Source of the DNA: Agreia sp. Leaf283
GTDB lineage: Bacteria > Actinomycetota > Actinomycetes > Actinomycetales > Microbacteriaceae
NCBI RefSeq assembly: GCF_001422485.1
Contig: NZ_LMNF01000001.1
Span: 840,684-904,683 of the forward strand
DNA length: 64,000 bases
Reading direction: 5' to 3'
Within the stretch, counting starts at the first letter, position 1, and every line of letters begins with the position of its first letter. A program made the translations under genes and the position numbers. Shown in pieces: positions 49,356 to 57,887 of the stretch. Under the pieces are notes generated by a model. It saw only the letters and a list, made by a program, of their open reading frames with translations, was not told the origin of the DNA and searched no databases.

Positions 49356-50363
49356 GTGACCGGAGATTCTGCTGTGGCGATGCCCCGTCGGAAGGCCGCC
49401 GTCGTCGTCAATCCTGCGAAGGTCTCGGTCGAGACACTGCGCGCCGCCGTCGCCGCCGAGGAGGCCCGCTCCGGCTGGTCGGCCTCGGAGTGGTTCGAGA
49501 CGAGCGCCTCCGACGACGGCAGGTCGGCAGCCGAGGATGCGGTGCGCTCGGCTCCCGACCTCATCGTCGTCGCCGGAGGCGACGGAACCCTCCGGGCCGC
49601 GGCTGAGGCCTTGGTCGACAGCGGCATCCCGCTCGGGTTGGTGCCGTCAGGAACCGGCAACCTGTTCGCCCGCGAGCTGAGCCTGCCTCTGAACGACCTG
49701 AGGGCATCCATCGCCACCGCGTTTCGCGGCAGCGACCGCCCTGTCGACGCGGGCCTCGCCGTTCTCGAGCGAGCGGATGGGCGCGAGTCCCAGCACGCGT
49801 TCCTCGTGATGGCCGGCATCGGCCTCGACGCCCACATGGCCGGGCACACCAACGAGCGTCTGAAGAAGCGCATCGGCTGGCTGGCCTACTCGGACCCGAT
49901 CGCCCGCAGCGTCTTCGGCAACAGGCAGTTCGACCTGAACTATCGCCTTGACGACCGGCCCGAGGTCTCGACCCGCGCGCACACCGTGATCGTGGGCAAC
50001 TCGGGCATGCTCACGGGCGGCCTGCTGCTGCTTCCCGCGGCGGTCATCGACGACGGGCGCCTCGACGCCGTCATCTTCCGGCCGGGCCGCGGCTCGGGCT
50101 GGACCAACATCGGCTATCGCCTCGCCTTCAACCGGATGCTGCACCGCACGGGGTTCGGCCGCCTGGTCGCCAGTCTCACCCCGACCCCGCGCGCGATCCG
50201 CTGGGCCCAGGCCTCGCGCATGCGCGTGCGGTTTCCGGAGGCCCAGGAGATCCAGCTCGACGGCGACACCCACGGACCGGTCACGGCCGCCTCGCTCTCC
50301 GTGCGGCATCACGGGCTCGTCGTGAGAGTGCCCCGCGTGCCCGCTGCGCTGGATCGAGGCTGA
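49356..50363 (+). CDS. Diacylglycerol/sphingosine kinase-like lipid kinase (DagK family)
   Basis: A 335-aa lipid kinase. KAAVVVNPAKVSVETLRAAV, the catalytic GGDGTLRAAAEALVDSG (about residues 74-90), the following GLVPSGTGNLFARELSLP and the C-terminal IQLDGDTHGPV are all family landmarks. The middle (AFLVMAGIGLDAHMAGHTNE) fits as well. Phosphorylates diacylglycerol or a related lipid at the membrane. Stops exactly where the convergent beta-lactamase-fold gene ends (no gap). Confidence 0.9.
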   Translation: MTGDSAVAMPRRKAAVVVNPAKVSVETLRAAVAAEEARSGWSASEWFETSASDDGRSAAEDAVRSAPDLIVVAGGDGTLRAAAEALVDSGIPLGLVPSGTGNLFARELSLPLNDLRASIATAFRGSDRPVDAGLAVLERADGRESQHAFLVMAGIGLDAHMAGHTNERLKKRIGWLAYSDPIARSVFGNRQFDLNYRLDDRPEVSTRAHTVIVGNSGMLTGGLLLLPAAVIDDGRLDAVIFRPGRGSGWTNIGYRLAFNRMLHRTGFGRLVASLTPTPRAIRWAQASRMRVRFPEAQEIQLDGDTHGPVTAASLSVRHHGLVVRVPRVPAALDRG

Positions 50364-51284
50364 CTAGAAGACGTACTCCAGGATGTCTGTTCCGAGCGTG
50401 CGCATGCCGTCGAGCACCGCGAGCCTGCCGGTGAGATCGGTGTCGTTGAAGCGCATCGTGACCGCGTAGGCGACGGTCGCGCTCGGTCCGCGCAGCACGC
50501 CGGCCTCGCTGCGCACGCCCACGTCGGTGCCCGTCTTGTTCGTGAGGATCAGTCCGTGGTCGCTCGTACGATGCGCGAACGGGTCGAGCCCGAAGGCGCT
50601 GGCCACCATCGACAGGTCCGAGCCGAGGGCGAGCCACTCCATGACCTGCTGACTCGTCGCCACGTCGACGATCTCGCCGCGCGAGAGGCCCGCGAAGAGC
50701 GTGGCGAGCTCGCGTGCGGATCCGACGGAGAGCTGGGGCGCGTCGTCCGGCCCGCGGTAGTCGCGAACGGTGTCGAGCAGAAAAGTGCGGGTGAGACCGA
50801 GCGCCTCGCCGCGGGCGCGCACGGCGTCGAGACCGACCCGCCTGATGAGCACGTTCGTGGCCAGGTTGTCGCTGGCCGCGCCGACCAGCGCGGCGACATC
50901 GCCGACGGGAAGCGCGGGCACCTGCAGGTGCTGCCAGAGTCCCGAGTCGGCCACCGAATCCTGGGCCGTGCGATTCAGGATGCCGTGGGCCGTCTTGTCG
51001 CCGGCGCTCAGCCGGGCGGCGACCTCGATGAGCAGGAGCACCTTGCCGATCGATGCCGTGGGAACGGAGAGGTGGTCGTCGACGGAGAAGAGCAGGCGTC
51101 CGCTCTTCACGTCGATCACGCAGGCGGTGATCTGGACTCCGGACAGGGCCAACTGGGTGAGGCTGGCGAACCCGCGGCGGAACGAATCGTCGCCGGCAGG
51201 AGTGGCGCCCGACCGGGCGCGTCGGGCCGTGGGCGCGTCGGGCGAGTCGCCTCGTCTGTTGCGGCGCCTGGTGGACTCTGCCAT
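50364..51284 (-). CDS. Class A beta-lactamase-fold serine hydrolase
   Basis: A 306-aa protein with the class A motif set: SIGK (Ser nucleophile and Lys, about residue 78), SDN (about 139) and KTGT (about 247). The Glu of the omega loop of true class A lactamases is not obvious, and no signal peptide is visible (the N-terminus is basic: STRRRNRRGDSPDAP). It may be a penicillin-interacting or unrelated esterase-type protein rather than a resistance enzyme. ATG 51284 is preferred to a start in the upstream 36-codon extension. Confidence 0.75.
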   Translation of the reverse strand: MAESTRRRNRRGDSPDAPTARRARSGATPAGDDSFRRGFASLTQLALSGVQITACVIDVKSGRLLFSVDDHLSVPTASIGKVLLLIEVAARLSAGDKTAHGILNRTAQDSVADSGLWQHLQVPALPVGDVAALVGAASDNLATNVLIRRVGLDAVRARGEALGLTRTFLLDTVRDYRGPDDAPQLSVGSARELATLFAGLSRGEIVDVATSQQVMEWLALGSDLSMVASAFGLDPFAHRTSDHGLILTNKTGTDVGVRSEAGVLRGPSATVAYAVTMRFNDTDLTGRLAVLDGMRTLGTDILEYVF

Positions 51285-51440
51285 CTCGCCCCCCTTCTCC
51301 GGACTCCCTCGTCGCACGGTCGCATGGCCGAAACTCGCGTGAGGGATAACGGGTATCGTGCCACATCCACCTGTGATCGGCCATCGCGTCACATATGCGC
51401 GGAATATGCACCAGCCTCGATTCGACTGGGGGTCCTCTGA

Positions 51441-51446
51441 CAGAAT
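51441..51446 (+). promoter_or_regulatory. Possible leaderless -10 element for the Pro-rich membrane protein
   Basis: CAGAAT, six bases, then ATG at 51453; the first base departs from TAnnnT. Confidence 0.35.
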
Positions 51447-51452
51447 CGACGC

Positions 51453-52850
51453 ATGTCCGATCCCCGCGAGCCCTCCGAGCCCGAGTCCACCGAGAACACC
51501 CCCGCGACACCTGCGGAGCCCACTCCGAGCGAGCCGACTCCCGCGGAGCCCACCCCGAGCGAGCCGACTCCGGCCGCGCCGTCGTCGCCGAGTGCACCGC
51601 CGCCGAGTGCGCCCCCGTTCCCCGGGGGCACTCCTGCTGCGCCGTCCGCGCCACCGACTCCTCCGACACCGCCCGCGCCCTCCACTCCGCCAGCGCCCTC
51701 GTTCGCGCCGCCCACAGCTCCGCTGCCGCCGGCATCCTCCTCTCTCCCCCCGGTCCAGACGCCGCCTACGCCGCCCACTGCACCGGCGGCACCCGCCGCC
51801 CCGAGCTACGGCCCGCCCAGCGGAGGCGCCTCGTCGCCCGCGCCCTCCTATGGGGCGCCGCCCGTCTACGGGACCCCGGCATCCACCGGCTCGTCGGCAC
51901 CGACGCCCTCGTACGGCTCGCCCTACGGATCGGGCCCGACGCCGGCCGGAGCACCGCCCGCGGGCGGGCTGCCGTACACGACTCCTTACGCGCCCGGCCA
52001 GATTCCGCCGCGCAGCAAGGGCGGCTGGATGGGCATCCTGAGCATCGTGCTCGGTGGCCTGGCCCTGTTCGTGTGCTGGATCCCGTTCCTGAACTACCTG
52101 ACGGTCTTCGGCGCGATCGCCGGTCTGGTCTTCGGCCTCATCGCCCTGTTCCGCAAGTTCGGTTCGCGGGCCCTGTCGCTGACAGGAACGATCGTCTCGG
52201 GTGTCGCCTTCCTCCTGACCGTCGTCTTCATCGTCATCTACACGCTCGCCTTCGTCACGGCCGGTTCCGGCCCCGACTACACCGACACCCCGTACACCTC
52301 GAGCCCCTCCGACGACCCGACTGAGTCCGACTCGCCCGACGAGCCCACGGCCGCCCCCGGCGACCCGACGGTCGTGCCCGGCGATTCCACCCCCTCGGCC
52401 GGTGCGACGGTCTGCGCCGACGGAACCGCGATCGCGCTCGGCAAGGCGGGCATCCTGACCTATGACGGCGAGAACCAGGCCGAGGTCACGATCGAGGATG
52501 TCCAGCTGGACGCCACCGACACGGTGCTCGCCGAGAACTCGCTCAACGAGACACCGCCGGACGGCTACCAGTACGCGCTCATCTCGCTGACGATCAAGCA
52601 GCTGGGAACCGAGTCGTTCCCCGCGGGCGCCAGCCGCGGCATCTTCAAGGGCGTCGCCGAAGACATCGCGTCGCCTGCCGACTACGCCGTGCTGCCCGAA
52701 CCCGAGCTGCTCTTCGCCCCCGACCTCTCGCAGGGCGACTCGGTCACCGGAAACATCGCGGTGTTCGTGCCCACCTCGGGTGCGGACTCCGGCTCGCTTC
52801 TCGTCGACAACTACTTCACCGACAACACGTGCGAGCTGAAGGTCGGCTAG
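51453..52850 (+). CDS. Pro-rich membrane protein with DUF4190- and DUF4352-like domains
   Basis: A 465-aa protein. Residues 1-185 are a low-complexity Pro/Ser/Ala/Thr/Glu stretch with repeats such as PTPSEPTPAEPTPSEPTP. Residues about 190-275 are a DUF4190-type double membrane hairpin (GILSIVLGGLALFVCWIPFL and LTGTIVSGVAFLLTVVFIVI). An acidic linker leads to an external domain of about 145 residues resembling DUF4352 (LISLTIKQLGTESFPAGASR, then SLLVDNYFTDNTCELKVG). Topology and domain order match many Microbacteriaceae proteins that presumably act at the envelope. Function unknown. Confidence 0.72.
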   Translation: MSDPREPSEPESTENTPATPAEPTPSEPTPAEPTPSEPTPAAPSSPSAPPPSAPPFPGGTPAAPSAPPTPPTPPAPSTPPAPSFAPPTAPLPPASSSLPPVQTPPTPPTAPAAPAAPSYGPPSGGASSPAPSYGAPPVYGTPASTGSSAPTPSYGSPYGSGPTPAGAPPAGGLPYTTPYAPGQIPPRSKGGWMGILSIVLGGLALFVCWIPFLNYLTVFGAIAGLVFGLIALFRKFGSRALSLTGTIVSGVAFLLTVVFIVIYTLAFVTAGSGPDYTDTPYTSSPSDDPTESDSPDEPTAAPGDPTVVPGDSTPSAGATVCADGTAIALGKAGILTYDGENQAEVTIEDVQLDATDTVLAENSLNETPPDGYQYALISLTIKQLGTESFPAGASRGIFKGVAEDIASPADYAVLPEPELLFAPDLSQGDSVTGNIAVFVPTSGADSGSLLVDNYFTDNTCELKVG

Positions 52851-52875
52851 CAGCTGTCACAGCGGGCGAGGCCGA

Positions 52876-54828
52876 CTACCAGATCGTGACGCGCTCCTCG
52901 GGAGCCAGCCACAGGGCATCCGACTCTGTCACGCCGAACGCGTCGTAGTACTCGTCGATGTTGCGAACGATCTGGTTGCAGCGGAACTCGTTCGGCGAGT
53001 GCGGGTCGATCGAGAGCAGGCGGATGACCTCCTCGTCGCGCGACTTCTGCTGCCAGGCCTGGGCCCACGACAGGAAGAAGCGCTGCACGCCCGTGAGTCC
53101 ATCGATCACCGGAGGCTCTTCGCCATCGAGCGAGATGAGGTAGGCGTCCCAAGCGATGCTCAAGCCTCCCAGGTCGCCGATGTTCTCGCCGATGGTGAGG
53201 GCGCCGTTCACGTGCTGGTCGGGGACCTGCGCGGGAGCCAGCGCGTTGTACTGGTCGATCAGCGACGAGGTGCGCTTCTCGAACGCCTCGCGGTCGGCCT
53301 CGGTCCACCAGTCGGTGAGCCGGCCGTCGCCGTCGAAGCGCGAGCCCTGGTCGTCGAATCCGTGCCCGATCTCGTGGCCGATGACCGCGCCGATCGCGCC
53401 GTAGTTCGCCGCGGCATCCCGACCCTCGTCGAAGAAGGGGTACTGCAGGATGGCCGCCGGGAAGACGATCTCGTTGAAGCCGGGGTTGTAGTAGGCGTTG
53501 ATGGTCTGCGGCGTCATGAACCACTCGTCGCGGTCGAGCGGCTTGCCGATCTTGCCGAGTTCGCGCTGGAACTCGAACTCGCTCGTGGCACGGATGTTGC
53601 CGACCAGATCCTTCGCGTCGATCGCCAGAGTGGAGTAGTCCCTCCATTTGACGGGGAACCCGATCTTGGGGGTGAACTTGTCGAGCTTGTCGAGGGCCCG
53701 CTCGCGCGTGGCGGGCGTCATCCACTCGAGGTCGGTGATGGATGCCCGGTACGCCTCGATGAGATTGGCGACCAGCACATCCATGGCCGCCTTGGCCGTC
53801 GGCGGGAAGTGGCGGTCGACGTAGATGCGGCCGACGGCCTCGCCCATCGCGCCCTCGACGAGGGAGACGCCGCGCTTCCAGCGCGCCCGCATGCTGGGCG
53901 TTCCGGTGAGGGTGCGCCCGTAGAAGTCGAAGTTCTCGTTCACGAAAACGGCAGGTAGGTAGGCCGCGGCCCCGTGCACGACCTGCCACGACAGCCAGTC
54001 GCGCCACTGGTCGAGCCGCTCCTCGGTCAGAAGCGACGCGATGCCCGACACGAACGAGGGCTCGCGCACGACGAGCTCGTCGAACACGCCCTCGGGCGCG
54101 CCGAGCGCGCTGCGCCAGAGGTCGAGGTCGACGGTCGGCGCCGAAGCGGTGAACTCGCTCCACGACACGAGGTTGTAGGTGGCCTGGGCGTCGCGAGTCC
54201 GCACGTTGTCCCAGTGCGTGGCCGCGATCGCGGTCTCGAGGTCGAAGACGCGCTGTGCGCGGGCAGCGTGGTCGGAGAGCCCCGCGAGCGCGAGCATCCG
54301 CTCGATGTGCCCCAGGTAGGCGGCGCGGATCTCGGCGAACTTCTCGTCGCGGTAGTAGCTCTCGTCGGGCAGCGAGATGCCGCCCTGCTCGAGGAACACG
54401 AGGTAGCGCTCGGGGTCGCCCGGATCGTTGTCGACGAACAGGCGGAAGAAGCCGCCCACGCCCTGTCGCTCGAGACGAGCGGCCGTCTCGAGCAACTCGT
54501 GCACGCTCGAGACGCGGGCGGCCTCGGCGAGCTGCGGCTCGATGGGTGTGGCACCCAGCTCTTCGACGCGCTCCTCGTCGAGGAAGCTGGCGTAGAGGTC
54601 GCCGAACCTGCGCTCCTCGCTGCCCGGCACGGCATCCTGCGCCTCGATGATGATGTCGCGCACGGCCTTCTCGGCCTCTTCGTGCAGCTGGTAGAACGAG
54701 CCGTCGCGGGCGCGGTCATCGGGAATGACGGTGCGAGCGATCCACTTTCCGTTGACGTGCCTGAACAGGTCGTCCTGCGGGCGGATCGTGGGGTCGAGTT
54801 CGGTCGAGTCGATGCCGGAAGTCGTCAT
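52876..54828 (-). CDS. M13-family zinc endopeptidase (neprilysin/PepO type)
   Basis: A 650-aa metallopeptidase that usually cleaves peptides. The zinc motif VIGHEIGHGFDDQGSRFD (about residues 477-494, HExxH) and the third-ligand motif ENIGDLGGLSIAWDAY (about 536-551) are intact, as are N-AYYNPGFNEIVFPAAILQ and the C-terminal IDPHSPNEFRCN. No signal peptide is seen, so it is a cytoplasmic or non-classically placed member, as in other actinobacteria. TAGGCT lies six bases before the ATG. Confidence 0.93.
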   Translation of the reverse strand: MTTSGIDSTELDPTIRPQDDLFRHVNGKWIARTVIPDDRARDGSFYQLHEEAEKAVRDIIIEAQDAVPGSEERRFGDLYASFLDEERVEELGATPIEPQLAEAARVSSVHELLETAARLERQGVGGFFRLFVDNDPGDPERYLVFLEQGGISLPDESYYRDEKFAEIRAAYLGHIERMLALAGLSDHAARAQRVFDLETAIAATHWDNVRTRDAQATYNLVSWSEFTASAPTVDLDLWRSALGAPEGVFDELVVREPSFVSGIASLLTEERLDQWRDWLSWQVVHGAAAYLPAVFVNENFDFYGRTLTGTPSMRARWKRGVSLVEGAMGEAVGRIYVDRHFPPTAKAAMDVLVANLIEAYRASITDLEWMTPATRERALDKLDKFTPKIGFPVKWRDYSTLAIDAKDLVGNIRATSEFEFQRELGKIGKPLDRDEWFMTPQTINAYYNPGFNEIVFPAAILQYPFFDEGRDAAANYGAIGAVIGHEIGHGFDDQGSRFDGDGRLTDWWTEADREAFEKRTSSLIDQYNALAPAQVPDQHVNGALTIGENIGDLGGLSIAWDAYLISLDGEEPPVIDGLTGVQRFFLSWAQAWQQKSRDEEVIRLLSIDPHSPNEFRCNQIVRNIDEYYDAFGVTESDALWLAPEERVTIW

Positions 54829-54834
54829 CCCGCC

Positions 54835-54840
54835 AGCCTA
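54835..54840 (-). promoter_or_regulatory. Leaderless -10 element for the M13 peptidase gene
   Basis: Minus-strand TAGGCT, six bases, then ATG at 54828. Confidence 0.6.
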
Positions 54841-55215
54841 GCGACGAGTGCTGCCGCGCTCGATTCTCTCGGCGATCTCGCTGACTTCATCGAGAGCTCC
54901 GGATGCGATCTCCACGATGAACTCGTACGCCTCGTCGTTCGTCCACGTCAGGCTCATTCCATTCAGACCGAGGAACGCAATCAGGCCCGACAGCCCGAGG
55001 CGCTTGTTCCCATCGACGAGACCGTGATTGCGCACGAGAGAATGCGTGAGCGCTGCCGCCTTGAGCATCAGAGTGGGGTAGGCGTCCCGACCGAACACGC
55101 TGGCCTGCGGACGAGCCAAGGCCGATTCGAGGAGGCCGTGGTCTCGAACGACGACGTCAGGTCCGATCGCCCGCTCCGCAATGTAGATCAGCTCGTCGTA
55201 ACGGAGATAGATCAT
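54838..55215 (-). CDS. doc: Doc-type (Fic/DOC family) toxin of a type II toxin-antitoxin pair
   Basis: A 125-aa single-domain Doc protein. N-terminal RYDELIYIAERAIG and DHGLLESALARPQASVFG are typical of Doc; the active-site loop is RNHGLVDGNKRLGLSGLIAF (about residues 62-81), a variant of H-x-F-x-D-G-N-K-R with Leu in place of Phe. Doc toxins phosphorylate elongation factor Tu. The ATG overlaps the antitoxin stop (ATGA). The final codons overlap the promoter hexamer of the M13 peptidase gene. Confidence 0.88.
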   Translation of the reverse strand: MIYLRYDELIYIAERAIGPDVVVRDHGLLESALARPQASVFGRDAYPTLMLKAAALTHSLVRNHGLVDGNKRLGLSGLIAFLGLNGMSLTWTNDEAYEFIVEIASGALDEVSEIAERIERGSTRR

Positions 55216-55415
55216 TGCCCGAGGCGATCAAGGGCCTCGGCGTAGCGCGGAAGTTCTGCCTCGAGCACGTTTTCGAGCAGATCACGGCGGCTGTGGTTCT
55301 CGACATACTCCCGCACCGCCTGTTTGGCGACGTCTTGCATCGAGCGGGACTCGAGCTCGGCGCGTCGGCGGAGCGCGTCGGCTTCGTCATCGGACAGGCG
55401 CAGGGTCATAGGCAT
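55212..55415 (-). CDS. Ribbon-helix-helix antitoxin for Doc
   Basis: A 67-aa protein. The N-terminus MTLRLSDDEADALRRRAELE is a ribbon-helix-helix DNA-binding strand and helix, followed by SRSMQDVAKQAVREYVENH as second helix; the C-terminal tail should wrap the toxin. Pairing of an RHH antitoxin with Doc differs from the Phd partner of phage P1 but is common in actinobacteria. A palindrome just upstream is the likely autoregulatory operator. Confidence 0.83.
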   Translation of the reverse strand: MPMTLRLSDDEADALRRRAELESRSMQDVAKQAVREYVENHSRRDLLENVLEAELPRYAEALDRLGQ

Positions 55416-55423
55416 ACGTAAAT

Positions 55424-55441
55424 GGTATCAGTGGTGATACC
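55424..55441. promoter_or_regulatory. Operator palindrome of the RHH/Doc pair
   Basis: GGTATCA-GTGG-TGATACC, 9 bases upstream of the antitoxin ATG (55415); expected binding site for antitoxin autoregulation. Confidence 0.7.
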
Positions 55442-55465
55442 GGAACCGGCAACTGCGACCGTGAC

Positions 55466-55471
55466 TAGGCT
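55466..55471 (+). promoter_or_regulatory. Leaderless -10 element for the MATE gene
   Basis: TAGGCT, six bases, then GTG at 55478. Confidence 0.6.
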
Positions 55472-55477
55472 CGCAGG

Positions 55478-56791
55478 GTGAAGGCACTGGATCGAGACAT
55501 TCTGCGCCTCGCCGTCCCCGCGCTCGGAGCCCTGGTCGCCGAGCCCCTCTTTCTGCTCACCGACACCGCCCTCGTCGGGCACCTCGGCGAGACGCCGCTC
55601 GCCGGCCTCAGCATCGCGAGCGCCCTCCTCCAGACCGCGATCGGGCTGCTCATCTTTCTCGCCTACGCCACGACCCCGACCGTTGCGCGAAGGCTCGGCG
55701 CGGGCGACAGGCCGGGCGCGATCCGGGCCGGCATCGACGGCCTGTGGCTGGCACTGTTGCTCGGCGTCGTGCTCGTGCTTGTCGGAATCGTCGCGGCCCG
55801 CCCCCTCGTTCAGCTCTTCGGCGCGACGGCCGCGGTCGAGGAGCAGGCCGTGATCTACCTCACGGTGTCGCTCGCCGGGCTCCCCGCCATGCTGCTCGTG
55901 ATCGCGGCCACAGGGCTGCTGCGCGGACTGCAGGACACGAAGACGCCCCTCATCGTCGCCGTCTGCGGTTTCGCCGCGAACGCAGGCCTCAACGCCCTCT
56001 TCATCTACGGCTTCGGCGCCGGAATCGCGGGCTCCGCGGCGGGAACGGTCGTGGCGCAGTGGGCGATGGCCGCCGTATATCTCGTGATCGCCGTGCGGGC
56101 ATCCCGGCGCGACGGCGTCAGCCTGCGGCCCGGACTGGCGGGCGTGACCGGCGCCGCGGCATCCGGCGGCTGGCTGTTTCTGCGCACGGCGAGCCTGCGC
56201 GCGGCCCTGCTCGCAACGGTGGTCGTCGCATCCGGTCTCGGGGTCGTCGAGCTGGCGACCTTCCAGATCGCGTCGACTCTGTTCTTCACGCTGGCCTTCA
56301 TCCTCGACGCCCTGGCGATCGCGGGGCAGGCGCTGGTAGGCCACGGCCTCGGGGCAGAGGATGCGCCGCGCGTGCGAGGCGTGATGCGCCGGCTCGTGCA
56401 GTGGGGAATCGGCGCGGGCGTCGTGCTCGGGCTCGGCCTCGCAGCGCTCTCTCCCCTGCTCGGCCCCGTCTTCTCCTCGAGCCGCGACGTGCAGCAGGCG
56501 CTCCTCGTGGTCGTGCTGGTGATGGCGATCGGAGTTCCGCTCGCGGGCTACGTCTTCGTTCTCGACGGGGTGCTGATCGGCGCGGGAGACGCGCGCTACC
56601 TCGCCCTCGCCGGGCTCGCGACCGTGGTGATCTACGCGCCGCTCCTGCTGCTCGTCGCCCTCTTCGGCCCCGACGGCACCGCCGGCCTCGTGTGGCTGTG
56701 GCTCGCCTTCGGCCTCGGCTACATGAGCGCGCGGGCCCTCACACTCGGGCTGCGCGCCCGCGGAACCGCATGGATGCGAACCGGCGGTTAG
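55478..56791 (+). CDS. MATE-family efflux transporter (DinF-like)
   Basis: A 437-aa polytopic protein with twelve predicted helices. N-terminal LDRDILRLAVPALGALVAEP and LTDTALVGHLGETPLAGLSI are the DinF-like MATE signature; FILDALAIAGQALVGHGLGA (about residues 268-287) is the equivalent in the second half. Exports drugs or metabolites in exchange for Na+ or H+; substrate unknown. GTG start from the leaderless promoter. Confidence 0.93.
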   Translation: MKALDRDILRLAVPALGALVAEPLFLLTDTALVGHLGETPLAGLSIASALLQTAIGLLIFLAYATTPTVARRLGAGDRPGAIRAGIDGLWLALLLGVVLVLVGIVAARPLVQLFGATAAVEEQAVIYLTVSLAGLPAMLLVIAATGLLRGLQDTKTPLIVAVCGFAANAGLNALFIYGFGAGIAGSAAGTVVAQWAMAAVYLVIAVRASRRDGVSLRPGLAGVTGAAASGGWLFLRTASLRAALLATVVVASGLGVVELATFQIASTLFFTLAFILDALAIAGQALVGHGLGAEDAPRVRGVMRRLVQWGIGAGVVLGLGLAALSPLLGPVFSSSRDVQQALLVVVLVMAIGVPLAGYVFVLDGVLIGAGDARYLALAGLATVVIYAPLLLLVALFGPDGTAGLVWLWLAFGLGYMSARALTLGLRARGTAWMRTGG

Positions 56792-56822
56792 GCTGATCAT
56801 CCACATCTTGGAGGGTCTTCAC

Positions 56823-57887
56823 ATGCCGCATCTGCTCGTCACCGGCGGCGCCGGCTTCATCGGCAGCGAGATCGTGCGCCAGGCTCTGGATGCCGGATGG
56901 TCGGTGCGCGTGCTCGATTCGCTGCGGGCCGACGTGCACGAGACGGCCCCGGAGCTCGAGCCCCGTGCCGAGTTCGTGCTCGGCGACGTGCGCGATGAGG
57001 AGACCGTGGCGCGTGCGCTCGACGGCATCGACGCGGTCTGCCACCAGGCCGGCAAGGTCGGCCTCGGCGTCGACTTCTACGACGCCCCCGACTACGTCTC
57101 GTCGAACGAGCTCGGCACCGCCGTGCTGCTGGCCGGCATGACCCGCGCCGGTATCGATCGCTTCGTGGTGGCCTCGTCGATGGTGGTCTACGGCGAGGGC
57201 GACTACCGCAACGCGGCCGGCGAGGCCGTGCGTCCTCCCGCCCGCGCGGTCGCCGACCTCGAGGCAGGACGCTTCGAGCCGCTCGATCCGGCCACAGGTG
57301 ACCCCCTGCTTCCCGGCCTCATCACCGAGGACGCTCCGCTCGACCCCCGCAATGTGTACGCCTCGTCGAAGCTCGGCCAGGAGTACCTCGCCACCTCGTG
57401 GGCGCGCTCCGCCGGCGGACGGGCCATCGGCCTGCGCTACCACAACGTCTACGGACCGGGCATGCCGCAGAACACCCCCTACGCCGGGGTGGCCTCCCTG
57501 TTCCGCTCGGCACTCGCTCGAGGCGAGGCTCCCCGCGTCTTCGAAGACGGCGCCCAGCGTCGGGACTTCGTTCACGTAAGCGACGTGGCAGCGGCGAACC
57601 TGGCGGCCATCGACGCGACGGCGGTCCCTGAGTCGGCGTCGACCTTCCGCGCCTTCAATGTGGGCAGCGGTGTCGTGCACACCATCGGCGACATGGCCGC
57701 CGCGATCGCCCGCGCCTCGAACGGCGCCGAGCCCGTGGTCACGGGCGAGTTCCGCCTGGGCGACGTGCGCCACATCACGGCGTCGAGCGAGAGGATCGCC
57801 CGCGAGCTCGGCTGGCGGGCCGCCGTCGACTTCGACGCAGGAATGGCCGAGTTCGCCACGGCCCCGCTGCGCTCGGCCGCCTCATGA
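56823..57887 (+). CDS. NAD-dependent sugar epimerase/dehydratase (extended SDR)
   Basis: A 354-aa extended SDR. NAD motif LLVTGGAGFIGSEIVRQALD at residues 4-23; active-site SSMVVYGEG and Y-x3-K in YASSKLGQEYLATSWARS (about residues 179-196). RYHNVYGPGMPQNTPYAGVA matches nucleotide-sugar epimerases. ATG 56823 has GGAGG upstream; an earlier ATG would add MEGLH. First gene of a coupled set with the glycosyltransferase (ATGA overlap) and the genes behind, so it likely serves glycoconjugate assembly. Confidence 0.9.
   Translation: MPHLLVTGGAGFIGSEIVRQALDAGWSVRVLDSLRADVHETAPELEPRAEFVLGDVRDEETVARALDGIDAVCHQAGKVGLGVDFYDAPDYVSSNELGTAVLLAGMTRAGIDRFVVASSMVVYGEGDYRNAAGEAVRPPARAVADLEAGRFEPLDPATGDPLLPGLITEDAPLDPRNVYASSKLGQEYLATSWARSAGGRAIGLRYHNVYGPGMPQNTPYAGVASLFRSALARGEAPRVFEDGAQRRDFVHVSDVAAANLAAIDATAVPESASTFRAFNVGSGVVHTIGDMAAAIARASNGAEPVVTGEFRLGDVRHITASSERIARELGWRAAVDFDAGMAEFATAPLRSAAS

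Noticed and set aside
50364..51284. A true class A antibiotic-resistance beta-lactamase
   Set aside because: SxxK, SDN and KTG are present but no export signal and no clear omega-loop Glu; annotated as a fold-level call only.
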